Origin: Nitzschia sp. DOCU1
Lineage: Eukaryota; Bacillariophyta; Bacillariophyceae; Bacillariales; Bacillariaceae
Reading direction: 5' to 3'
DNA length: 64,000 bases
Assembly (NCBI GenBank): GCA_951394045.1
Contig: OX595991.1
Location: 558,001-622,000, forward strand
Below are positions 21,811 through 30,594 of the stretch, piece after piece. The notes under the pieces are model-generated. The model ran no database searches, was not told where the DNA came from, and was given only the letters and a program-made list of their open reading frames with translations. Position numbers and translations under genes: made by a program. The stretch's first letter is position 1. Every line of letters begins with the position of its first letter.

Positions 21811-21878
21811 TGATGGCTTGGTGACTCTTCAAACTACTATCGACCGATGTCAAACGTCGCGGCAATTTTAGAGTTGGA
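21811..21878 (+). pseudogene. Second PP4 fragment
   Basis: TGATGGCTTGGTGACT and GATGTC...CGGCAATTTTAGAGTTGGA match 19039-19115 of the PP4 gene with a ~10-bp internal deletion. Weaker similarity (AGCAGCGCCACA) continues toward 21980. Confidence 0.65.
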
Positions 21879-22030
21879 ATGGATAGCACCGGCTTTCCTT
21901 GGTAATGTCGTAGGTAGCTCTATAGAGCATACATCAAGGATTGCGTTGGTGCTTACGCTGAATGGAAGCAGCGCCACATGCAACGTTGTCTAGCAAAACT
22001 CTCTGGGGGTTAGTCTTCCCTATGATGCTA

Positions 22031-22111
22031 GCATAGCGTGGTTTACTTTAGTGGTACTTGAGGAGCAATATTCCTCTATTATGGTGTCTTTCTCTCTATC
22101 CGTAGCTTCCA
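22031..22111 (+). repeat. Duplicated flank, copy 2
   Basis: Partner of 19352-19432. It lies at the 3' side of the complete OTU gene, in the same relative position as copy 1 beside the truncated OTU gene. Confidence 0.8.
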
Positions 22112-22133
22112 TTCATCATCATCATCATCTTAA

Positions 22134-23114
22134 TCATCTATCCATATCAGGCAATAGCAGACTCGCAATCCGATGCCACAAACGAACCAGGTGCGGCGAA
22201 TCCTCCTCCGTTCGTTCCTCACTATTTGGATCCCCACCACCCCGCAATTTGCTCCGTCGTCTCTTTTTGCTTTCATCTACAGCCGAAGGAAAGAGGGCCA
22301 AGAAATGATTCCCGGATGCCAATTGTCGGCCCGGGGTCAAATCAGGAAAGCGAGAGTCAGCACTCAAAATGTGCAAGGCGGGACGTTTGTCAAACTTGGG
22401 CGATCCAAAACAGGCCATGCGTCTCAATACAAATCGATTTCGTTCATTGGTAAGTTCATAGACATGAATGGGCCGTTGTAGAACGTTGCACAGGGCTACA
22501 ATTTCCGGACCACCGCCCCAGTACGAGTCTTGACGCATCAATCGACAATACTCCTCACCCGATATTCCATACTGCGAAGCCGCTGCTTGGACTAAATCTT
22601 GGGCCTTTAAATATTCGTGGCCTTGCAAAAACAAGAGTTTGCGATGTTGTTCCAAACAATCCACCGCTTGTTCACGGAGTCTAGCAGAACTCTGATAGAG
22701 CCAGTGCAAATTGGATGGATCGCGCAAATCCAAGTGCGTTCCATTTACAGCTTGCGCCATGCAAGTACTGATGGAATGGAAGAGGCAATTTCCATCGCCT
22801 GGTACTTGGCGAATGGTAGCAGGTGTGTGAACATGATTATGTTTGCGTTTGCGGAATCGAAATTCCTTTTCCCATTCTCCAGGGACACGTCGGTATTGCT
22901 TTAACAGAAACCCATGCTCATCAATATTAGGAGAAGGATTCCAAGGGGGATAACGGATCGCTTCCGGGCTGGTGACGCGGTGGCTGCTTCTGGGAATGGA
23001 CGGAGCATCGGAAGACGAAACGGTGGCGCCTGAAGCCTCGCCGCGAGCTCCCCCCAGAGGAGCTGTCAACGACAGAAGCAGCACCAGAGCAAAGAAATTC
23101 ATCGGCTGCTTCAT
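22134..23114 (-). CDS. OTU-domain cysteine protease with signal peptide
   Basis: Predicted deubiquitinase-like OTU protease, 326 aa. The active-site block PGDGNCLFHSI has the Asp and the nucleophilic Cys, and the late SGNHFLALF has the His. The chosen ATG starts a hydrophobic leader (NFFALVLLLSLTAPLGG ending near GARGEA), a good signal peptide, so the mature enzyme would enter the ER or travel on to the plastid or outside. That is odd for an enzyme family acting on cytosolic ubiquitin. The frame stays open upstream to an ATG at 23360, which would hide the leader internally. The C-terminus is basic (KKRRRSK), then acidic. It is the parent-like copy of the truncated paralog at 19397-20242. Confidence 0.82.
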   Translation of the reverse strand: MKQPMNFFALVLLLSLTAPLGGARGEASGATVSSSDAPSIPRSSHRVTSPEAIRYPPWNPSPNIDEHGFLLKQYRRVPGEWEKEFRFRKRKHNHVHTPATIRQVPGDGNCLFHSISTCMAQAVNGTHLDLRDPSNLHWLYQSSARLREQAVDCLEQHRKLLFLQGHEYLKAQDLVQAAASQYGISGEEYCRLMRQDSYWGGGPEIVALCNVLQRPIHVYELTNERNRFVLRRMACFGSPKFDKRPALHILSADSRFPDLTPGRQLASGNHFLALFPSAVDESKKRRRSKLRGGGDPNSEERTEEDSPHLVRLWHRIASLLLPDMDR

Positions 23115-23694
23115 GGTGAAATGAAATAGTTCATCCAAAGGGAAGAGTCGCGACGAACTATTCTGGAAGGGGAGAGGAGTGAGGTAGGGCAGGAATGTGT
23201 TGATCGCAGCGGCTGCAGATTTTCCAAGGAGAAACCCAAGCGACGAGATATCGCTGATGGCGAGAGGTGCGCCTTTTGGCACCCGATTTGGCGCCGAAAA
23301 GCGCGCCACGTTGAAGGATCCGGAACGATTCTGTGTGGTTGACGTCATCCCTACATTCATTCGAAGCGGTCAAATTCCCCGTCTTGCCGTCGCTCCAAAT
23401 ATTTCTCATTGGATTGAGAAGATGATGACATCAGCATTTTCTGTTCCACTTCTTTTCGTCACACAAAGAAGGCATTCCTCGGCCAACTCGCAATCTGGCT
23501 TTCTCTCGTGGCGGTGGCGAAAGGATTTGTTTGCATTCGTCGGCACTCTCGGATGCCGACGAGACGCGATCGGAATCGCATGGTAACCGTCGATTTTCGC
23601 TATGCATAGGAACTGCAATCAAACACTTCCATTAACCTAAAGCACAAGTAGTAGTGGGAGTTTCCCTCTCTGTTGGTGTGTTGCAAAAGTCACC
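23115..23694. promoter_or_regulatory. Divergent promoter region of OTU and desaturase genes
   Basis: The flanking genes diverge from here. The OTU frame remains open to 23360, so an upstream start is possible. No specific element could be assigned. The desaturase ATG sits in a CACCATGG context. Confidence 0.5.
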
Positions 23695-25176
23695 ATGGCT
23701 CCCGATGCCGACAAGTTGCGCCAACGCGTCAAGGCCTACAATAACAACAACAATGACGAAACGGAAGAATCCGTATCTTGCTTGAAAGCTCTACGATCGA
23801 ACGAAGTTCTCATAGAAGGAGTCATTTACGACATTACTTCGTTTGATCATCCAGGTGGCGATTCCATTCACATTTTTGGTGGCAACGATGCGACCGTAAC
23901 CTACAAAATGATTCATCCACACCACACGGCCAAGAATCTGCAAAAGATGAAACGAGTCGGAGTGGTTCCGAATTACTTTTGCGAGTAAGTGCGGATAGTT
24001 GCATTGCAAACTTGCGGGAATGATAGATGTGACCCCAATGTCATCTCTCCTCTAACTTATATTCCCTGAACCTTCTTTTGCTTTAGGTACAAGTTTGATA
24101 CGCCGTTTGAACGAGAACTTAAGAAGGAAGTCTTTCAGATTGTTCGACGAGGCCAAGAATTTGGAACACTCGGGTATTTCGTTCGCGCTATTTGCTATAT
24201 CGCTCTCTTTTTCTATTTGCAGTTTTGTTGGATGCAGCAGACTAGTTACACTTTGGCCATTGTCTATGGTGTATCCATGGCCTTGATTGGATTGAATGTG
24301 CAGCATGATGCCAACCATGGAGCTGCCTCCCGAAAGGTTTGGATCAATAACTTGTTTGGACTCGGAGCAGACTTTATTGGAGGAAGCAAGTGGTTGTGGA
24401 TGGAAAAGCATTGGTGGCACCATACCTACACAAATCACAACGAAAAAGATCCGGATGGCTTGGCGGCCGAGCCTATGCTCTTGTTTAACAATTATCCTCC
24501 CAACAGTCCCAAACGTGCTCTCTACCATTCCTATCAAGCATTTTATACAATCTTTGTACTTTCGGGATATTGGTTGTCGGCAGTATTTGACTTTCCACAA
24601 GTGTGGACGCTACAAGATGCGGGTGCTGCCAAAGTGGGCATGAACTTGCAAAATAATGAATGGATTCAAAGTCGGACCAAGTATGCCCTCGCTTTGCGCA
24701 TATTGTACCACATTTGCAACTTGATCATTCCATTGTACAACAACTTTTCCTGGACGACAGTTGGTCATATCAATGTCATGGGTATCTCGGGTAGTCTTGC
24801 GCTTGGACTCTTGTTTACGCTCTCCCACAATTTTGAAAACGCCGATCGTGATCCAACGGCTAATGTCCGAAAGACGGGAGAACCTGTATGTTGGTTCAAG
24901 GCCCAAGTCGAAACCTCTAGCACGTATGGAGGAATGATCGCCGGTTGGCTCACTGGTGGACTCAATTTTCAAGTCGAACATCACCTGTTTCCTCGCATGA
25001 GTTCGGCTTGGTATCCCTACATTGCCCCGACGGTCCGAAAGGTGTGCGAGAAGCATGGCGTCCGGTACGCCTATTATCCATGGATCTGGCAAAACATGTG
25101 GTCTACCATTCAATACATACATCATGTCGGAACGGCATCGCTTTGGAAACAAAATCCATTCAAAGGTGAAACGTAG
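23695..25176 (+). CDS. Front-end delta-5 fatty acid desaturase, cytochrome b5 fusion (two exons)
   Basis: Inserts the delta-5 double bond when making arachidonic or eicosapentaenoic acid in the ER. Exons are 23695-23984 and 24087-25176, giving 459 aa; the 102-nt phase-2 intron has GTAAGT and GCTTTAG ends. The N-terminal cytochrome b5 domain has the heme motif HPGGD at residues 52-56. The three His boxes are HDANH (170-174), HWWHH (205-209) and QVEHH (392-396); the Gln in the third marks front-end desaturases. The first eleven residues (MAPDADKLRQR) and the body match the Phaeodactylum delta-5 enzyme as I recall it. Delta-5 rather than delta-6 is inferred from that resemblance. The gene converges with the next one, 111 bp between stops. 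Confidence 0.92.
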
Positions 25177-25287
25177 ATACTTGACACTACAAAACTCATG
25201 ACATATTTAGTAATACCCCACGCGATAGAAGAAAATTCTACAACTCGTGAGGTGACAGGTTGTTTGCTCTTTATTAGTCTCGTAGCT

Positions 25288-28200
25288 TTACTGCAATTTA
25301 CGTGGCTCCCCGTCCATGTTGGATATCCATTTCCGAGCATTGACTTCGGGCCGGAGAATGACCAGTTCCGTGGGGCTTTCCCATTTCCAGGCGAAAATGG
25401 CAATGAGCCACAAGATGGCCAAGATAACCAATGAAAGGCACAACATAATCGACGAGAATCCGCTGCGCTTTTGCTTGATGCCTTCCATGATGGACACACG
25501 ACCAAAGAGGTAGCCCCAAAATGCAGTTACAGCCAAACAAAAGAACGTCCCCCAAGATTCCATCGCGCTTGCCGAAATGGTTCCCGCGCCGCCCAAGACC
25601 AAACTAATGGAAGTGACGACAAATTCCGCCAAGAACAGCACACCACCCGAACTGCCGACGAGCTGACCAACCAAAAAGCCGAGAATGACAATCGTCACGA
25701 GACTAAGCGTCTCTACAATGGAACCGGTGGCACTCACGGTGACACCAGCTCGCCCCGTTTCCATACTCTGCAAGGACATGCTGAGGCCCAGGCTGATACT
25801 ACTCGAAAAGACCGTCAGCACATTCAGAAAGAAATGCGGTGAGCTGGCGGAGAAGCTGGCCAGGGAGACAAGAATGGATAAAAAGACCTTGGTAGACCAC
25901 GAGACCTCTCCCAAATGGATTTGACCATCACGGTTGTCAAAAAAGACAAAACCTCCACCGGAAACCGCCCGAAAGGCCGATCCATACGAAGCGTTTGAAT
26001 CTTGATTGCTCCTCCAAAAGGCGATGTGCTTCATGAGATCTTCACTGCTGCGACGATTCCATTTCGGAACAAAGACCATGCGTTGCAAAAAGAGAGGGCA
26101 CACAGAATCCCATTTTCGCTGGCACCACAATCGGATACAGTCACCCAGTCGTTTCCATATTCCTTTGCGGATCGACGGGTCATCGGATGGCAAGTGCTCC
26201 AACATTGCGCGGAAAAAGTCGCGGCTTGTGTAGCGTTCGATCCATCGTCCTAGACATAGCCACGAAAAGAAGAGGACAAAGGATACATATCCACACTCCC
26301 GCTCCGATAGAAACCTTAGTTCCGTTTCCACATGAAATGGCAAGGCTTGCAAGGGGTAGTCTACCGGAGTAGCTGGTATCCAGCGGCAGTAGCGCGCCAC
26401 CAGCGTCCAAAACAAAGGTGCCGCCATGAGTGAAATGCTCAACCACTGTGCTCCAATCAAGATGCGACGATCGACGTAGACCGACGCAGCACCTTGATTG
26501 TCATCGACCGTCCATCCCAAATGAGAAGACAGTACCCATAGCAGATTCAAAATCCGAGGACCCGGTCGACCATTCAAAGCAGGCATGTGAAAATCGAGAA
26601 AGTCCTGGCCGGCCACGTTGCTGCGATTCGATGCCGGTGTGGATGATTCTGGTGCTGCATCCCCGTCGGGCGAAGAAAATTCATCCAGGTCATGGATCTC
26701 AAGCGGCTGGATTTGAACTGGTCCATCCTCTTGTTTGGCGGCGAAACATAGAGGAAGCCGACCAGCACCCGGCGGAGGAACATTTTGGAGGTAGTTGCGC
26801 AAAGAGATTGGATACAAGGAATCATCGGAAGGTTCTGGGCGCTTGGTGGATGAAGCAGAGCACCAAGAAGCGACCAACCACAGAGTTTCCATGTCCAAAG
26901 TATTCTGTAGTTCATAGTATAATACTTCGTTGCTAGACGAAAAGAACTGCGCCAACTCCACGTCTGGCCTCGACGCAATACTATTTTCTTGCAGACGCGG
27001 CAGTAGCAATAGCTTGGGCCTACGAATCAAGTTTCCTGGATATGGCACTCGATCCCAGATTCCGTGGACCATGAGGGAGCGTGGATCCGACACGACGCAT
27101 AGCGCTGCTTGTAATCCACATACGGGATCATCGAAAAACATGTCACTGACACAGCCCCGCTGTCGTCGTCCATAACGTGAATGCGGCTGTGAACGCAAAT
27201 GATTTGGATCTTCTTGAGGTCCCAGGCAGAATCGACCTGGGCTGTGGGCCAAATGTGCAAAAGCTTCGAGATATTTGGGTTCGTCTTTCCAAAGAGTTGT
27301 CCAATCACTATTTTCGCTCGATAATGACAGCACAGACCCACCAAAGACCGAGTCTGTGCACAAGACGTGACGATACACTCCGGCGTGACGCCACGGCACC
27401 ATAAAGTAGTCCGTCCTTTTGGCTTCTTGTTCTTCTTCGGTCGGTCTGTAGCGTAAACAAAGGAGATCTGTAATGGATTCCCACTGACAAAGCACTTGTC
27501 GTTGCATATTGTTCAGCCAAGGAACAGCCCGCGCATCTACAAATCGTTGTTGCAACTCCACACAAACTTGATGATGCCGTTCTGTCCAAGAATTGTCCTG
27601 CAAATGTTGTATCAGCGCAGCCAAGACATGCCCGAGTTGTTGAAATTCTTTGTGGCGATATTGCCACTTGCGAGCACACTCTAGTTGACACACCACCAAA
27701 GCCTGCCCCAACTCTTCCAGTCGGACTCCCCAGGACGTTCCACACGCGTCGCATGGTCCTTCCGTCCGATACGCATGGGCCTGAACCGATTCTTCATTCT
27801 GAGATTCCAAATGCCATCGTTCCAAAATGCGTGCGACATAAGGATGAAATTCTTGCACTTGAGGAGCACAATAGGCCAGAGTCCGATGATCCTTGGGCGA
27901 AAATGGCACCAACGTCGATCTTCGAAATTCGGACAAGGTATAGTTAACGTTCACGTGCGCCGACAAGTACATGATACGCACGGGTTGTTCGGGTTTGCCC
28001 GATCGTTGCCATGGAGTATTATTGTGAGAATGGCTGGTAGTATTCCTATGGAGGATATCCCTGGGTGGCTGCTGTTGTAGTTGCTGCAAGGGATCGGCAG
28101 GCTCAGTCGATGACTGTCTTGTAGGAGTAGGAGTGTTCCGGGCGGTGGCAAAATGGTAGTGAATCAAAAAGGGCGCCGGTGGTAAATGAGCTTCTTCGGT

Positions 28201-29415
28201 ATACACATTGGCCCAAAATGCATCCACACCTTCACGATGCGCATTCAATTGTTGTGTCGAATGCGCCAAGAGCGACGCCAGCGGTTGGACGCCAAATACC
28301 ACCACTTGCGACTGTCCCGGTTCCAAATACCCCTCCGAGGGATAAACAGTAAAGCAATCCTTGCGCATAATGGATATCCGCCATACCAAGGGGCGGTGAT
28401 GATCGGGGTTTGTGAAATGAACCAAGTGCCAGGAATGCAAAGCCGTGGCCGATGCTTCGTGTGGATGATGATAAAAGTGATTGCTGTTGTCGTCGGGATC
28501 AAATAGGTGTTTCATATCCTGTAGTTCAATAGGATCTTCATGAACCTGAAAGAATAGTAAATCCGATAAAAAGTGCAACGAATCCGATTGATACTGCGCG
28601 GTCGATAGCTGCCGATGCAGCGTTGCAGCGTGGGCAAAGGCTCGTTCGGCTTGATCGACCGAGTAGGGGGCTGCCGGAGGATAGTCGTTTGGAAACATTT
28701 GCTGTTGCTGCAATCGAACACACGTGGCGGCAGCAAGTGCCTGCACCTGAGTCGATATCGTTTCTGCAAGCTGCAATGCCGAGGGATGAAGGCGCGGGTG
28801 ATAACGACATGTTGGACAGAGCGTATTCGCATCCAGTGGAGGCCTACGTATTGTTCGTTGGATGCAACATCGCCCAGGAGCTAGTCCATCCATGGGGTCT
28901 ACACAGTTCCAATGCATAATCCACAAATCATCCGTATTCCAGTATGCTTGTTGATAGGCTCGAAACCAGTTTAGCGAAGAGGAAGTGTCGTCCAAATTCC
29001 ATCGTTTCTGAAATTTGCGTTTCCACAATTGCTGGTTGTGTGCCGCCTGGTACATTGCCTTGGACAATGTGCCCATCTGTGCTATTTCCTGTACCGACAA
29101 GTGTTCCAGGATGCTAGCACTTAGATCGGGCCCCAGACGCTCCAAGTGTGACAATGATCGTGGCGAGGGAGGAATGTATCGAGTCTCTTCGGAATCCTCC
29201 GTAAAAGACCCGTCCGTACTATCGCGCTCATTCTCCAATAACTCATCAATGGTAGCGGAAATCCATTCTGGAACTTCTATAGACTTTAGGTCGAAATCCC
29301 TCGCGTCCTGAACTGGATTACGAGCTGGTTTGAAACGTCGTCTTCGCAGCTTGATGGGAATCGTATTCGTTGGGCGCCGATCGCCCTGTTCGTCGCCTCT
29401 CACACCGAGCTTCAT
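25288..29415 (-). CDS. F-box protein with MSP-like domain and C-terminal membrane spans
   Basis: A single-exon gene of 1375 aa from the ATG at 29415. Residues ~85-140 form an F-box (LERLGPDLSASILEHLSVQE, then LWKRKFQKRW), the part that binds Skp1 in SCF ubiquitin ligases. Residues ~330-440 resemble a major sperm protein domain (HFTNPDHHRPLVW, VYPSEGYLEPGQSQVVVF), the fold that VAP proteins use to hold partners at the ER. A zinc-like CPTC/CDACG set lies between. The last ~370 residues contain about six or seven hydrophobic spans (for example VTIVILGFLVGQLVG and LCLSLVILAILWLIAIFAW). A membrane-held SCF adaptor is the natural reading, but it is inference. I know of no named family with this order. 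Confidence 0.72.
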   Translation of the reverse strand: MKLGVRGDEQGDRRPTNTIPIKLRRRRFKPARNPVQDARDFDLKSIEVPEWISATIDELLENERDSTDGSFTEDSEETRYIPPSPRSLSHLERLGPDLSASILEHLSVQEIAQMGTLSKAMYQAAHNQQLWKRKFQKRWNLDDTSSSLNWFRAYQQAYWNTDDLWIMHWNCVDPMDGLAPGRCCIQRTIRRPPLDANTLCPTCRYHPRLHPSALQLAETISTQVQALAAATCVRLQQQQMFPNDYPPAAPYSVDQAERAFAHAATLHRQLSTAQYQSDSLHFLSDLLFFQVHEDPIELQDMKHLFDPDDNSNHFYHHPHEASATALHSWHLVHFTNPDHHRPLVWRISIMRKDCFTVYPSEGYLEPGQSQVVVFGVQPLASLLAHSTQQLNAHREGVDAFWANVYTEEAHLPPAPFLIHYHFATARNTPTPTRQSSTEPADPLQQLQQQPPRDILHRNTTSHSHNNTPWQRSGKPEQPVRIMYLSAHVNVNYTLSEFRRSTLVPFSPKDHRTLAYCAPQVQEFHPYVARILERWHLESQNEESVQAHAYRTEGPCDACGTSWGVRLEELGQALVVCQLECARKWQYRHKEFQQLGHVLAALIQHLQDNSWTERHHQVCVELQQRFVDARAVPWLNNMQRQVLCQWESITDLLCLRYRPTEEEQEAKRTDYFMVPWRHAGVYRHVLCTDSVFGGSVLSLSSENSDWTTLWKDEPKYLEAFAHLAHSPGRFCLGPQEDPNHLRSQPHSRYGRRQRGCVSDMFFDDPVCGLQAALCVVSDPRSLMVHGIWDRVPYPGNLIRRPKLLLLPRLQENSIASRPDVELAQFFSSSNEVLYYELQNTLDMETLWLVASWCSASSTKRPEPSDDSLYPISLRNYLQNVPPPGAGRLPLCFAAKQEDGPVQIQPLEIHDLDEFSSPDGDAAPESSTPASNRSNVAGQDFLDFHMPALNGRPGPRILNLLWVLSSHLGWTVDDNQGAASVYVDRRILIGAQWLSISLMAAPLFWTLVARYCRWIPATPVDYPLQALPFHVETELRFLSERECGYVSFVLFFSWLCLGRWIERYTSRDFFRAMLEHLPSDDPSIRKGIWKRLGDCIRLWCQRKWDSVCPLFLQRMVFVPKWNRRSSEDLMKHIAFWRSNQDSNASYGSAFRAVSGGGFVFFDNRDGQIHLGEVSWSTKVFLSILVSLASFSASSPHFFLNVLTVFSSSISLGLSMSLQSMETGRAGVTVSATGSIVETLSLVTIVILGFLVGQLVGSSGGVLFLAEFVVTSISLVLGGAGTISASAMESWGTFFCLAVTAFWGYLFGRVSIMEGIKQKRSGFSSIMLCLSLVILAILWLIAIFAWKWESPTELVILRPEVNARKWISNMDGEPRKLQ

Positions 29416-29956
29416 GCTTGTCCTCACCAGCCTCGCGCAAAACCTCTCTCAACACTTTCGACACACCAAACAACTAAAGGAGAATAACAATGCTTCAGTA
29501 GTGCATCGAAAGGAAGCAGTAGGAAAGGTTGTTCGCAACAGACATGAGACATGAGAACGTTGCAAAGACGACGACGAGAGTGTGGGGTGGGACATGTTAA
29601 TAGGTATGTCTCATCCATATGTCAGCATATGATTTTATGTTGACTACTTCGAGCCGGTTCAACTCGTCTCTCATCAATCACGCACGACGCACGTACCGTA
29701 GGTTTCGACCACCTCGAGCTCTCCCGACCACTCAACACCTCCACATGTGCATCGACGACGGGCTGGGCGGAGGCCAAACTCTCTCGTCAACACTATGTTC
29801 ATGAACTTTCCAGCATAGCAGTAGTAATCATGACGCTGCTCACGAAGAACAACCTCGTCCTCCCGCCCGGTTGGGAATGAGCTGAGGATCGTCGTCCTCC
29901 GCCTATAGTACGACGGAGGAGCCAATCCGACGAACCAAAGAAAGCCGAACACCTTT

Positions 29957-30055
29957 AATCTATCATTAATTGGAACGGTAATAGGACCATCGACGAGGAG
30001 ATACTAGTAATAGTAACTATTGGTGCCTTTTTGCATTCTCATTTTTTGAAAATTT
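29957..30055 (+). repeat. Promoter-region direct repeat, copy 1
   Basis: Blocks AATCTATCATTAATTG, TAGGACCATCGACGAGGA, TTTTTGCATTCTCAT and TTTTGAAAA occur in this order. They recur 276 bp downstream. Confidence 0.75.
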
Positions 30056-30232
30056 TCCCTTTAGATAGTTCGGCGGCGGGTAAGAACATCTAGCATGTTC
30101 TTCGCTGGGGTTGGACGAGCTACGTTTGGATTACTCTATTGTGCAATGCACAAGATAGTAGTGCTGTGCTCTCTCTAGTCTAGTAGAGCAACGATTTGCA
30201 ATGGCGATGAGCCTTATCGTATGATACCTCTG

Positions 30233-30327
30233 AATCTATCCTTAATTGCAAGGGCACTACTGTAGGACCAACGACGAGGAAATTATCCCCTGACCCGTTT
30301 TTCGATTCTTCTCATATTTTGAAAAAT
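30233..30327 (+). repeat. Promoter-region direct repeat, copy 2
   Basis: Blocks AATCTATCCTTAATTG, TAGGACCAACGACGAGGA, TTTTTCGATTCTTCTCAT and TTTTGAAAA match copy 1 with small gaps. Confidence 0.75.
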
Positions 30328-30594
30328 AGCGCGTGTCAATGACTTTGTGCCTTCGGAACAGGGAGAATGCATGTCAAACTGATGCCACACGCACCTCCTT
30401 TCCGCCCTCGCCCCCTTCCGCATCGCAAAATTCCTCCTACTTCGGGTGGTTTGTGTTTGAAAGGCGATAGTAAACATGTCACAAGGTAACGACACAATTT
30501 CAAATTTTACCTCTTCGTTCGGTATTTGTGTTATCTCCTGTTAAAACACAGAGCACCAACACGCTACCTGGTATTACAGAACCATTTGTATACC

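Larger units (their letters stand above)
21447..22133. other. Gene-free segment with PP4 remnants
   Basis: Contains the right end of the inserted segment, a second PP4 fragment (21811-21878) and the duplicated flank (22031-22111). A short frame near 21590-21710 (hydrophobic start, then DDPKSELTKLQVRLFF) is broken by a stop and is not supported as a gene. Confidence 0.5.
29416..30594. promoter_or_regulatory. Divergent intergenic region with a direct repeat
   Basis: Separates the leftward F-box gene from the rightward permease gene and should contain both promoters. It has an imperfect direct repeat (listed separately) and a small hairpin, TCCTCCG...CGGAGGA, at 29895-29920. No gene is supported. 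Confidence 0.5.

Noticed and set aside
29895..29920. Small hairpin TCCTCCG...CGGAGGA as a terminator
   Set aside because: Seven-base stem with a 12-base loop in a eukaryotic promoter region; no reason to assign a function.
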